Source of the DNA: Clostridia bacterium
GTDB lineage: Bacteria > Bacillota > Clostridia > Oscillospirales > Acutalibacteraceae
Assembly (NCBI GenBank): GCA_017465085.1
Contig: JAFTWW010000008.1
Coordinates: 53,817 to 117,816 of the forward strand
DNA length: 64,000 nucleotides
Direction: 5' to 3'
In this document: positions 1 to 7,993 of the stretch, one piece after another
How the letters are laid out: each line of letters opens with the position of its first letter
How positions within the stretch are numbered: position 1 is the first letter of the stretch
The notes under the pieces: model-generated
The model's database searches: none
What the model was told of the DNA's origin: nothing
The model's input: the letters and a program-made list of their open reading frames with translations, nothing else
Position numbers and translations under genes: made by a program

Positions 1-7
1 TTTTTCT

Positions 8-823
8 TCATTGTTCTTCCTCTGTTACTGTACCCTCGGGCATATCTTCTTCCGTTTCGGGTTTAGATTGCTGTTCCTCATTTGAGGCTTCCTCTTGCTG
101 TTCGGGCGCGGTTATACCCTGCTCGGTTGATTCTTCGGCTTGTGAAGAATCAGAGGGCACTTCTTCCTCAGCTAATTCTTCAGTCTGTACGGTATCGGGC
201 GATGTTTCTCCTTCCCCTGCCGTTTCTTCGGCGTGGATAAAAGGCGCTGTAATACTCATATTAACAGTATCCCCGTTTAATATATACAGTTCCTCATTTT
301 CCACATTATTCTTATACTCATCATAATGAATGGAGGTGCCCCAATGCGCCTCAAATTTAACCTGAGCGCTTTGGGAAACGGTTAAATAGAAGGTAAGGTC
401 CTTTACAGAATCCCCTTCCGTGCCCAACTGCATTGTATGATACCTGCTTTCGCAGTTTTCGGCGGTAATTACGCAAAATCCCGTTGAGGCGGTACTGTTC
501 GCGCTGGGAGTAACGGTAACCCTATATGGAGTATTAGCCTCAAGCGTAACAATATACGATCTATCGCTTCCTTTTTTGACCTCTAAGGTCTTACCTTCCA
601 CAGTATCAACATTAACCGAAACATCGGTATCAAAGGCGGCTGTTTTAATAATATTATACTCGGAGGTAATACTGTGTGAAAAATATGCATAAGCGGTAAG
701 GCTCATACCCGCAAGACAAGCCAAAATGAAAATGACCGATAATGTTACTCTTACAAGCATTACTTTTTCGCGTATTTTCCCCTTTGGTGAAATATAAAGA
801 AATTCTTCATAAAGCTTTTTCAC
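8..823 (-). CDS. SipW/TasA-type secreted protein with acidic tail
   Basis: 271 residues. A GTG start (823) follows a clear GGAGG. Residues 22-45 form one hydrophobic segment ending in AYAYFS, the signal-peptide pattern of TasA/camelysin-like proteins that use the SipW signal peptidase. The middle (about 50-200) is beta-rich and of no family I can name; the last 65 residues are rich in Glu, Pro and Ser. Such proteins form extracellular fibres or matrix in other Bacillota; that role here is inference. The remnant of a second TasA-like gene lies directly upstream, so this is probably what is left of a matrix or pilus cluster. No SipW gene is in the window. Confidence 0.6.
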   Translation of the reverse strand: MKKLYEEFLYISPKGKIREKVMLVRVTLSVIFILACLAGMSLTAYAYFSHSITSEYNIIKTAAFDTDVSVNVDTVEGKTLEVKKGSDRSYIVTLEANTPYRVTVTPSANSTASTGFCVITAENCESRYHTMQLGTEGDSVKDLTFYLTVSQSAQVKFEAHWGTSIHYDEYKNNVENEELYILNGDTVNMSITAPFIHAEETAGEGETSPDTVQTEELAEEEVPSDSSQAEESTEQGITAPEQQEEASNEEQQSKPETEEDMPEGTVTEEEQ

Positions 824-859
824 AAAATTACCTCCTTTCTTAAATTAGCTAATTGGTCA

Positions 860-1036
860 TCATTCGGTTTGTTGGGTTGCGGTGGCGATTATGCCAAGCT
901 CTACCTTGGGTATTTCATCGCCACGGTAGTTGGCCTCATTGCCAATGCCCTCGGGCATATGCACAACAATAGCCATATATACGGTTTTTCCTGCTTCTAA
1001 GGATGCTTCATCGGTGGCATAATTGCTAAGCTTCAT
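860..1036 (-). pseudogene. C-terminal remnant of a TasA/CalY-like protein
   Basis: A 58-codon frame with no ribosome binding site and an in-frame TAG two codons before its ATG. The product contains MPEGIGNEANY and ends IIATATQQTE, which is how SipW-dependent TasA/CalY-like proteins end. The N-terminal two thirds and signal peptide are absent. The upstream side runs directly into the 3' end of the truncated recombinase, and the two frames overlap by 11 nt. I read it as the tail of a fibre protein gene cut by a rearrangement; it is unlikely to be translated. Confidence 0.55.
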
Positions 1037-1790
1037 GGCCTAATATATCCGCAAGCTTTGCGATATCCTTTTCAATGCCGTAAAATGTGCGGGCAAACAG
1101 GTGACGCAGATTATGGGGGAATACCTTTTCGGGTGAAACGCCTGCATCAAGGCAAAGCTTTTTCATCTCCCTCCAGATATTACTGCGATCAAGGGGCTTA
1201 CCGCTCTTAGTAACGAATATTATACCCGAACTGATTTTTTGTTTATCCGCATATGTGAGCAGTTTTCTTCTCAGACTGCTTACAATGAAAACTTTCCTTG
1301 TTTTACCCTTGCAGGATACTACCGCCTCTCCCCTACGGACAGCCTCTACAGTTATACAGCTAAGCTCGCTTACCCGTATTCCCGTGCCGCATATAGTTTG
1401 CACTACCAAGGAAATTCTTTGATTGTTTTTCCTTTCGGCTGTTTTTACGATAGCCTCATATTCTGTTCTGCTAAGTTCCTTTTCCTCAGAGCAATAAGCA
1501 TCACGCTGTATTTTGAACTGCTTCACACACAAATCATACCAGCCTAAAAATCTCAGAAAGGAATTGAGCGCCGCTAACATAGAATTGGCGCTTCGGGCGG
1601 TGTAGGTTTGCTCTAATGATGCCTTATAATCCAGCACTAACGCTTTATTGATGGGACTCCCTTTAACATACTCTGCAAAGCTGCGAATATCACGCTTATA
1701 CTTTTCGAGAGTTGCATTTGCTTTTTCGCTCTCAATTAAATACTTTTCAAATAATTCGATGGCCTGTTTAGTAACTATTCTTTTTTTCAT
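1026..1790 (-). pseudogene. Tyrosine recombinase truncated before the catalytic Tyr
   Basis: 254 residues from an ATG preceded by GGAGG at 8 nt; a longer frame to 1865 has no such site. An N-terminal SAM-like core-binding domain (about 10-95) is followed by the catalytic domain: Arg in GTGIRVSELS, HNLRH as the HxxR box, and the last His in LGHEA. The protein stops right after LGHEA, where family members continue for about 25-30 residues through the catalytic tyrosine. The nucleophile is therefore missing and strand cleavage should be impossible. The stop lies at the junction with the TasA-like remnant, so a deletion or insertion probably removed the end. It resembles small XerC/D-like integrases that act at surface-protein loci. 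Confidence 0.7.
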
Positions 1791-1965
1791 AGCAAAAACC
1801 TCCGTTTCAGATATTTGTTTGCTATTATTTTGCGCCGATACTATGGGTTTAATTCTTTTACGCAAAAAACGGAGATATAAGTAGTTTATTTTTGTTGCGT
1901 TCTGAATTGTTGACTGTGCTACTTATAATGCAAAAGTTTTCCTTCATAACATCAGCGTTCACCAC

Positions 1966-1994
1966 TTGCCCATATGGGTTATTTGTGGTATAAT
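1966..1994 (+). promoter_or_regulatory. sigma-A promoter of the YczE-like gene
   Basis: TTGCCC (1966-1971), 17-bp spacer, TATAAT (1989-1994), ending 46 bp before the start codon at 2041. Confidence 0.7.
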
Positions 1995-2040
1995 ATGCCA
2001 TATTTGAAGCGATTAAATATCTTTTATGAGGACTGTTATT

Positions 2041-2766
2041 ATGAAAAGAATTGAAAAGGCCTCGGAGCTTATGTGGGTTTTGGGAATTATATTTGTTGCT
2101 CTCGGAGTTTCGATTTGCAATAAGGCTGACCTTGGCGTATCTATGATTGCGGCGCCTGCATTTATCGTATCCGAATCCGCACTTAACCTATGGAGCGGAT
2201 TTGATGTTGGCGTTACGGAATACCTGTTGCAAGGGCTTATTCTTATAGCCATGTGCCTTATTATAAAGAAATTCAATTGGCGTTATCTTCTGGCTTTTGC
2301 GGTAGCGGTGATTTACGGCTACACACTGAATTTGTTTTTATGGCTTTTAGGTGGCATTACCCTTAATGCCGTTTGGCTTCGCTGGGTAACACTTATTATC
2401 GGGGATGTTTTCACAGCCTTTGGCGTAGCTTGTTTTTTCCGCACCTATATGCCGCTTCAGGTTCACGAACTGTTCGTAGCCGAGCTTTGCACTAAGTTTA
2501 ATCTCAACATAAGCAAGGTGAAAAGCGCTTTTGATATTTCCTTGCTTATGATATCTCTTTTACTCGCCCTAACGCTTTTCGGCGATGTGGGCGAGTTTGA
2601 TTGGAGTACCATCGGTTACTCCTCCTTTCACAGTATTGGTCTTGGTACAATAGTTACAACACTTATAAATTCACCTCTTATTTCACTTATGGGCAGGCTC
2701 CTGGATAAGCTCTTTGGCAGAGAGCCTTACTTTACAAATCTTAAGCAAATACTTAAGAGAAGTTAA
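2041..2766 (+). CDS. YczE/YitT-like multi-pass membrane protein (DUF6198-like)
   Basis: 241 residues from ATG 2041, with GAGGA 8 nt upstream; the ATG at 2026 lies within that site and is less likely. About five to six membrane segments. The motifs LGVSICNKADLGVSMI near the N-terminus and HELFVAELC in the middle are typical of YczE/YyaS/DUF6198 integral membrane proteins. Function in this family is not established. It stands alone, with its own promoter and a strong terminator shared with the convergent apbE. Confidence 0.7.
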   Translation: MKRIEKASELMWVLGIIFVALGVSICNKADLGVSMIAAPAFIVSESALNLWSGFDVGVTEYLLQGLILIAMCLIIKKFNWRYLLAFAVAVIYGYTLNLFLWLLGGITLNAVWLRWVTLIIGDVFTAFGVACFFRTYMPLQVHELFVAELCTKFNLNISKVKSAFDISLLMISLLLALTLFGDVGEFDWSTIGYSSFHSIGLGTIVTTLINSPLISLMGRLLDKLFGREPYFTNLKQILKRS

Positions 2767-2787
2767 ATTATGGTCAAAACAAAGCAA

Positions 2788-2820
2788 AAAGCCGCAAGGA
2801 ATTCCTTGCGGCTTTATTTA
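2788..2820. terminator. Bidirectional terminator, YczE-like gene / apbE
   Basis: A perfect 28-bp palindrome (2788-2815) built on GCCGCAAGGA, with an A run on the left and a T run on the right, between two convergent genes. Confidence 0.9.
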
Positions 2821-3864
2821 TTATTCATTTTCGTATGTGAAAGTGTTAAACCCATCGGAATAGAGCTGTTTCCCATCGGGAAGCACCCACATAGCTTCAA
2901 TGCCTGCAAGGTTTTCAACAAGCTCGCTACCTTCTCGGTAGGTCATATTAAAAAGGGCGGTAGATAAGGCATCTGCCTTACCTGAATCCTTGCAAATCAC
3001 CGAGACCGAACGAAAATTGGTGGCGGGCATAAGGGTTTCGGGATTTATTATATGGTGATAGTTAACGCCGTTTACGGTATAATATCTCTGATAATTACCG
3101 CTGGTGACAATACTTTTATCGGAAAGCTTAAGATAGGCTAAATAATCATCCTGCGTTTCAGGGTTTTCTACCCCTACCTTCCACTCCTCGCCATCGGCCC
3201 TTTTGCCGATACAGCGCACATTACCGCCGACATTAAGAAGATATCCGCTGATACCCTTTTGCTCTAAATAAAGGGCTATTTGCTCGGTTGCATAACCTTT
3301 GGCAATAGCGCCCACATCCAAGGACATTTTGCTATCCTTAAGATAAACCGTGGATTTTTCCCTATTTATAATCAAATCATTTATATCGGTATGCTTTGCC
3401 GCCTCCTTTAGCCTATCCATAGGCGGAAGCGAGGCTTTATTCGGGTTATTTATACCCTCGGTTCTGTAATCGTGCCAAATGGAAAGCACGCTACCCATAG
3501 CAACATTCATTTTGCCATTTGTTAGGGTATATAATTCTTTGGCGTAAAGGAGCAGGTCTATAATTTTTTTATCCACCTTAAGCTCTTTATGTACGCCATC
3601 CTCGGTATTGTTTACAGAGCAAAGATTGGTAACGCCATCATATCGGTTATAGATGTTATAAAGTTTATGATACTCGCCTAAAAGCTCTTTTATCTCATCG
3701 CAGACTAAATCAAATTCCTCTTGCGTTCCTGCATAGCCTACGATAGTTGTTGCGGTATCGAAATAATCAAAGGTATAATCCGTATATTTAAGTTTATTCT
3801 TTTTGCAACCTGTAAGGCAGAACACTAAGCACAGCGCGGTTGCAAAAGCAATAAAGCGTTTCAT
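2821..3864 (-). CDS. apbE: FAD:protein FMN transferase (ApbE), lipoprotein
   Basis: 347 residues. I chose the ATG at 3864, preceded by GGAG, because it gives a clean lipoprotein signal (lipobox CLTGC, Cys20); the longer frame to 3906 lacks a site. ApbE transfers FMN from FAD to a Thr or Ser of extracytosolic targets. Seen here are the family's SLDVGAIAKGYATEQ region, LNVGGNVRCIG, HHIINPETLMPA and ADALSTALFN near the C-terminus, the region that carries the Mg site in the family. Last gene of the Rnf-associated block, it should modify RnfG and RnfD and plausibly the repeat lipoprotein just upstream. A terminator hairpin sits between that lipoprotein gene and apbE. Confidence 0.93.
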   Translation of the reverse strand: MKRFIAFATALCLVFCLTGCKKNKLKYTDYTFDYFDTATTIVGYAGTQEEFDLVCDEIKELLGEYHKLYNIYNRYDGVTNLCSVNNTEDGVHKELKVDKKIIDLLLYAKELYTLTNGKMNVAMGSVLSIWHDYRTEGINNPNKASLPPMDRLKEAAKHTDINDLIINREKSTVYLKDSKMSLDVGAIAKGYATEQIALYLEQKGISGYLLNVGGNVRCIGKRADGEEWKVGVENPETQDDYLAYLKLSDKSIVTSGNYQRYYTVNGVNYHHIINPETLMPATNFRSVSVICKDSGKADALSTALFNMTYREGSELVENLAGIEAMWVLPDGKQLYSDGFNTFTYENE

Positions 3865-3876
3865 ATATAACTCCAA

Positions 3877-3910
3877 AACAAAAAAATAAGGGGGTGCTTT
3901 TAACACCCCC
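3877..3910 (-). terminator. Intrinsic terminator between lipoprotein gene and apbE
   Basis: Stem GGGGGTG/CACCCCC (3890-3896 with 3904-3910), 7-nt loop, followed on the minus strand by a long T run. The apbE ribosome binding site follows at once, so apbE relies on read-through or an undetected promoter. Confidence 0.85.
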
Positions 3911-3922
3911 GTTTAAGCCAAA

Positions 3923-4939
3923 TTATTTTACAGTAGCGGCCTTAACAGCGGCTTTAACCATATCGGAAATTGCGATGGTGCAACCTGCAGTCTGAACAGC
4001 TTCGGTGCCGTAGCCATCCTTTTCAAGACCTGCAATTTCGTCTGCGGTTTTACCAACAAGGGCGGCATCGAAAGCGGCGCCCTGCTCGTTCCACTCCTTA
4101 ACTACGCCATCGCCGTTAAGGTCGGTACCGTGGGCGGCCATACCGTAGTTCTCACCGAGCTCAGCCTTGGTGCTTAAAGCCTTGGTGGTATCAACATCGG
4201 TAACGCCCTTGGTATCGAAAGAAACAGTGGTGGAAACAACATCGGTAGCGGCAACTACTACTTTGCCATCCTTATCAAGAACAGCAGCGGTAGCGCTTGC
4301 ATTGAGCTCTACAGAGCCTGCCTTATCTTCGGTTGCATCAGCAACCTCTTCAGAAGAAACAATACCTAAGTTAAGGGTATCATCAGCGGTGGCCTTTGAT
4401 TCCTTAGCATTGGCAACTGCCTTTTCAAGAGCGGTTACATAAGGAGCTACTGCCATGGTACATCCTGCGGTCTGAATATCATCATTGCCGTAGCCATCAA
4501 CAACCATAGCCTTAACCTCATCAATGGTTTTGCCCTCTACATTAGAAACAAAAGCAGCAATCTGCTCATTCCACTCTTTAACAACACCATCTTTGTTAAG
4601 ATCGGTGCCGTAAGCAGCCATACCGTAATCGGCTCCCTGCTCGCCCTTGGTTTTGAAGCTCTCGTTGGCAACGGCCTTACCCTCTGAGGTGTAATTAGCC
4701 TTGTTCAAAGCCTCATCAATAACACACTTAACTATCTTACCGCTCTCATCAACTAAAACTGCGGCAACGGTGGCGGTAACCTCGGTGTTGCCGTTGGTTT
4801 CGCCATCGGCAGAAGTGGATTTGCCATACTTGGCCGAAACGCCGAGACCAAACTTTAATTCTTTAGCGCCGCAACCTGCAAGAGTAAACAGAGATGCTAC
4901 TAATAGAACTGCTAAAAATACGCTTAAGATCTTTTTCAT
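3923..4939 (-). CDS. Lipoprotein with two FMN-binding-like repeats
   Basis: 338 residues. Signal peptide with lipobox LAGC (Cys23). Two homologous repeats of about 140-160 residues (about 50-170 and 210-330). Each has YGMAAxGTDLNxDGVVKEWN (from 105 and 265), VxGKTxDE, a DGYG turn, and QTAGCTxA (156 and 316). Exact 160-residue spacing shows internal duplication. AGCT sits where FMN-binding domains carry SGAT, whose Thr receives FMN from ApbE, and apbE is the next gene. I therefore infer a bi-flavinylated extracellular electron carrier, comparable in concept with PplA of Listeria. The asymmetric DLNxDG segment could also bind Ca2+. It has its own consensus-like promoter. It could instead be a non-flavin redox or sensing lipoprotein. 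Confidence 0.6.
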   Translation of the reverse strand: MKKILSVFLAVLLVASLFTLAGCGAKELKFGLGVSAKYGKSTSADGETNGNTEVTATVAAVLVDESGKIVKCVIDEALNKANYTSEGKAVANESFKTKGEQGADYGMAAYGTDLNKDGVVKEWNEQIAAFVSNVEGKTIDEVKAMVVDGYGNDDIQTAGCTMAVAPYVTALEKAVANAKESKATADDTLNLGIVSSEEVADATEDKAGSVELNASATAAVLDKDGKVVVAATDVVSTTVSFDTKGVTDVDTTKALSTKAELGENYGMAAHGTDLNGDGVVKEWNEQGAAFDAALVGKTADEIAGLEKDGYGTEAVQTAGCTIAISDMVKAAVKAATVK

Positions 4940-4974
4940 TTTACATTCTCCTTAAATAAATTTAGGCTAATTCC

Positions 4975-5002
4975 ATTATACATATTTTTGCCACATAGTC
5001 AA
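4975..5002 (-). promoter_or_regulatory. sigma-A promoter of the repeat lipoprotein
   Basis: Minus strand TTGACT (4997-5002), 16-bp spacer, TATAAT (4975-4980). An AAGGAGA site follows ahead of the ATG at 4939. It makes the lipoprotein independent of the upstream rnf transcript. Confidence 0.8.
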
Positions 5003-5011
5003 TAAAAATAC

Positions 5012-5521
5012 TTAAAATTTAACTTTAGCCGTATATTTAAGAACAAGGGAGCCTAAAAGGCCTACTAAAACTCCCGCAACGGTGCCTGTTATACCTAAAA
5101 TTATCATATAATAACCTATCTCGGCAGTTTCCAAAACAAGCATTGCAACAAGTATCTGACCAAGATTATGAAACACTCCGCCGAGAACACTTACGCCTAC
5201 CATGGAAAAACGGTCTATCCTTTTAAGCAGAGCCATTACGGCAAGGCTCAAGAGGGCGCCTGCAAGGCTATACATAAGGGTTACCGCGTTACCGAAAAGG
5301 AGGGAGTTTAGCAATATACGAACTAAGGATACCGCCACCGCGTGCTTTAATGAAAATCGGTAAAGCACAAATACTATAATAATATTAGGAAGGCCTATTT
5401 TTATACCCGGCACAGCCGACCATATAGGTGGGAGTAGCGCCTCCACATAGGATAGCACCAGAGCGATGGCGGTGAAGATACTGAGTGTTACTAATGTTTT
5501 TGTTTTAATTTTCATATTCAC
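5012..5521 (-). CDS. Gx transporter family protein (Hpre_diP_synt_I)
   Basis: 169 residues, five to six membrane segments. LLPPIWSAVPGIKIGLPNI and RILLNSLLFGN are characteristic of the family once called heptaprenyl diphosphate synthase component I and now called Gx transporter. These proteins are often found beside NusG-II domain proteins, ApbE and Rnf genes. They are suspected to serve flavin or quinone supply for extracytosolic electron transfer, but the substrate is not established. The start overlaps the upstream stop by 4 nt (ATGA), so it is translationally coupled. Confidence 0.8.
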   Translation of the reverse strand: MNMKIKTKTLVTLSIFTAIALVLSYVEALLPPIWSAVPGIKIGLPNIIIVFVLYRFSLKHAVAVSLVRILLNSLLFGNAVTLMYSLAGALLSLAVMALLKRIDRFSMVGVSVLGGVFHNLGQILVAMLVLETAEIGYYMIILGITGTVAGVLVGLLGSLVLKYTAKVKF

Positions 5522-5919
5522 ACCACCGTATCGGGACTGCCCTTATCCCCTGCTCCTGTAATTTTTACTACTATTTTGGAGGGGAGGCAGACTATAGTTT
5601 CGTTTTCTTTTGAAACCGCTTTATGCTTTACGCATATCTGATCGGGACAAAGGGCGCTTTCCATATATGCTTCACCATCCCTTATAACAAGGGTATTGGT
5701 AATCTTATCCCCATCCTTAATGGGAACTGTGAGGTTTTGGCTTAACGGATAAGAGCCTATCTCTTCGCCGTTTTTCAAAACAACCGCATATTCGCCTTGC
5801 TTTTGGGTGGTGAAATAGATTGCGGCAAACAAAACTAATGCCGCTATCACACCTAAAATAAGTAATATATCATTTCGGCGCCGTTTTTGCGGCGCCGTTT
5901 CTTTTGTGAATTTACTCAT
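5518..5919 (-). CDS. NusG domain II-containing membrane-anchored protein
   Basis: 133 residues: a basic N-terminus, one membrane segment (about 17-38), then an extracytosolic NusG-II domain with the signature CPDQICVKHKAV and IVCLPSKIVVKI. The two cysteines of CPDQIC are conserved in this family and could form a disulfide. Role unproven; the domain recurs next to Rnf and ApbE genes, which suggests a part in assembly or redox relay. Overlaps rnfB upstream and the Gx gene downstream by 4 nt each. Confidence 0.85.
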   Translation of the reverse strand: MSKFTKETAPQKRRRNDILLILGVIAALVLFAAIYFTTQKQGEYAVVLKNGEEIGSYPLSQNLTVPIKDGDKITNTLVIRDGEAYMESALCPDQICVKHKAVSKENETIVCLPSKIVVKITGAGDKGSPDTVV

Positions 5920-6704
5920 ATTCTTTTAAGACAGTGGGTGGGACAGCCCTCAACACAGGCACCGCAATCGATACACTTATCGTAATCAATAACGGCAAGG
6001 TTATCAACCACCTTGATAGCCTCGTTAGGACACGCCTTTTCACACTTTTTGCAGGCAATACAAGCATTGGTGCAAACCTTACGGGCAACTGCGCCCTTAT
6101 CCCTGTTACTGCAAAGATTAACAACGGTTTTAACCGAGGGAACTAAGGTGATAATACCCTTGGGGCAGGTTTTAACACAAAGTCCGCAACCGATACAAAT
6201 TCTACGGTCAACGCGGGCTATACCATCCATAAGGCAAATAGCCTGCACGGGACAAACGCTTGCGCAATCTCCACAGCCTAAACAGCCGTAGGTACAAGCA
6301 TCGGGGCCGCCGTAGATCATAGAGGCGGCGCGACAGGAATCAACGCCCTCATAAATGGCTCTTTTAGAGGTTGCCTCGCAGGTGCCGTTACAGTGAACTA
6401 CTGCCACCTTTTCGATAACATCCTCAGCCTCAACGCCTAAAACACGGGCAATATCGGCGGCAACCGAATCGGCGCCAGGTATACAGAGATTTGTTTTTAC
6501 ATTGCCCTGCGCCAAGGCGGCGGCATAATCATCACAGCCTGTATATCCGCAGGCTCCGCAGTTAACACCCGGTAGGCACTCGCGGAGCTCCTTTACCTTT
6601 TCATCCTCATCAACGTGGAAAAAGTGAGAAGCCACGGTAAGCAAAACGCCCGCAATAAAGGCTACTGCCACAACAACAAGAAATGCAATTAAAATTTCAT
6701 TCAT
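5916..6704 (-). CDS. rnfB: Rnf complex subunit B (polyferredoxin)
   Basis: 262 residues. An N-terminal membrane helix (about 5-27) is followed by the Fe-S domain CLPGVNCGACGYTGC. Then come four ferredoxin-type 4Fe-4S motifs: CLGCGDCASVCP, CIGCGLCVKTCP, CIACKKCEKACP and CIDCGACVEGCP. RnfB takes electrons from reduced ferredoxin and passes them into the membrane complex. Four such motifs exceed the two of proteobacterial RnfB and match the longer clostridial type. Last of the six core rnf genes. Confidence 0.96.
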   Translation of the reverse strand: MNEILIAFLVVVAVAFIAGVLLTVASHFFHVDEDEKVKELRECLPGVNCGACGYTGCDDYAAALAQGNVKTNLCIPGADSVAADIARVLGVEAEDVIEKVAVVHCNGTCEATSKRAIYEGVDSCRAASMIYGGPDACTYGCLGCGDCASVCPVQAICLMDGIARVDRRICIGCGLCVKTCPKGIITLVPSVKTVVNLCSNRDKGAVARKVCTNACIACKKCEKACPNEAIKVVDNLAVIDYDKCIDCGACVEGCPTHCLKRI

Positions 6705-6714
6705 GGCATATTCC

Positions 6715-7311
6715 TCACTTTAATAAATTTTCTACTATTCCCGCAAAGCCGAAGAAGGACATTGACATAAATGATGCGGCAATAAGTGTTACGGGAAGAC
6801 CCCTTAAGAATTTGGGTATTTTGGTTTCATCAATTCTGGAACGAACGCCCGAGAAGAGCACCATAGCAAGCAGGAAACCTAGTCCGCAACCAAGGGAGCT
6901 TACCAAGGACTGAACGAAATTATAACCATCGGTTATGTTATTGATGGTTACGCCAAGTACCGCGCAGTTGGTAGTAATAAGGGGAAGATAAACTCCAAGG
7001 CTCTTATGAAGAGCGGGAATAAATTTCTTGAGTACTATTTCGGTAAACTGAACTAACGCCGCAATAACCAAAATGAAGATAATGGTCTGCATATACTCAA
7101 GGCCCATTGTATCGAGAACAAATTTCTGAATAGGCCATGTAACCGCAGTGGCTACCAGCATAACAAAGATTACGGCAACGCCCATACCAACTGCCTGATT
7201 AAGCTTTTTGGAAACTCCGAGGAAGGGACAGATGCCTAAGAACTGACTAAGCACATAGTTATTAACAAGAATGCTTCCTAAAAGGATACTCATTAGTAAT
7301 TTTGCTTCCAT
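6715..7311 (-). CDS. rnfA: Rnf complex subunit A
   Basis: 198 residues, six membrane segments, full family length. NNYVLSQFLGICPFLGVSKK near the N-terminus and TTNCAVLGV mid-protein are hallmark RnfA motifs; their cysteines bind an Fe-S cluster within the membrane together with RnfE. AGGAGG precedes the ATG. Integral membrane core of the ion-pumping ferredoxin:NAD+ oxidoreductase. Confidence 0.97.
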   Translation of the reverse strand: MEAKLLMSILLGSILVNNYVLSQFLGICPFLGVSKKLNQAVGMGVAVIFVMLVATAVTWPIQKFVLDTMGLEYMQTIIFILVIAALVQFTEIVLKKFIPALHKSLGVYLPLITTNCAVLGVTINNITDGYNFVQSLVSSLGCGLGFLLAMVLFSGVRSRIDETKIPKFLRGLPVTLIAASFMSMSFFGFAGIVENLLK

Positions 7312-7312
7312 C

Positions 7313-7993
7313 TCAAGCTTCCTCCTTTCCCATACAAGCCGAGCAATTAGCGGCAGAAGGACAGCCCTCGCAACCGAAGGATTTCTTCTTGGGAGCTCTG
7401 CCCTGAGTTATGGCGGTTACTGCGAAGATAAGCAATCCGTAAACCAAAAGTCCTCCCGGAGCCTGAGTGAAGATACCGATGGTGTGATCCTTTATAAAGG
7501 GTATTGCAATACCTGCAAAGGAGCCTGCGCCCAGAACCTCACGAACTGTGGCCATCAAAAGCAGGGCTATGGTAAAGCCTAAGCCCATACCAACGCCATC
7601 AAGAGCCGAACGGGCAACGGAATTTTTACTTGCAAACATCTCGGCGCGGCCTAAGATTATGCAGTTAACGGTAATAAGAGCAAGATATACGCCTAAAAGC
7701 TCGTAAAGCTCGGGCAGGAAGGCGTGCATAAACATCTGAACTACCGTTACAAAGCCTGCGATAATAACTATATAGCAGGGTATTCTTACGGTATCGGGAA
7801 TAACCTTACGAAGCAGGGATATTACCACATTAGAGCAGATAAGAACTGCCATTGCGGCAAGGCCCATTGCAAAAGCGCCGATAACAGTTTGGGTAGTTGC
7901 AAGTGTGGGGCAGGTACCAAGCACCAACACGAATACGGGGTTTTCTACAAGAAGTCCCCTCAACAGAACTGAAAGATTACCGTCCTTTTTCAT
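7313..7993 (-). CDS. rnfE: Rnf complex subunit E
   Basis: 226 residues, six membrane segments, homologous to RnfA with the LGTCPTLA and TVNCIILGR motifs. It ends with a Cys-rich tail, GCEGCPSAANCSACMG, seen in clostridial RnfE but not in enterobacterial ones; the tail could bind metal or an Fe-S cluster. One-base overlap with the rnfG stop indicates coupled translation. Confidence 0.96.
   Translation of the reverse strand: MKKDGNLSVLLRGLLVENPVFVLVLGTCPTLATTQTVIGAFAMGLAAMAVLICSNVVISLLRKVIPDTVRIPCYIVIIAGFVTVVQMFMHAFLPELYELLGVYLALITVNCIILGRAEMFASKNSVARSALDGVGMGLGFTIALLLMATVREVLGAGSFAGIAIPFIKDHTIGIFTQAPGGLLVYGLLIFAVTAITQGRAPKKKSFGCEGCPSAANCSACMGKEEA

Noticed and set aside
2770-2967. Plus-strand frame of 65 codons after the YczE-like gene
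   Set aside because: It crosses a strong terminator and overlaps the apbE end antisense.
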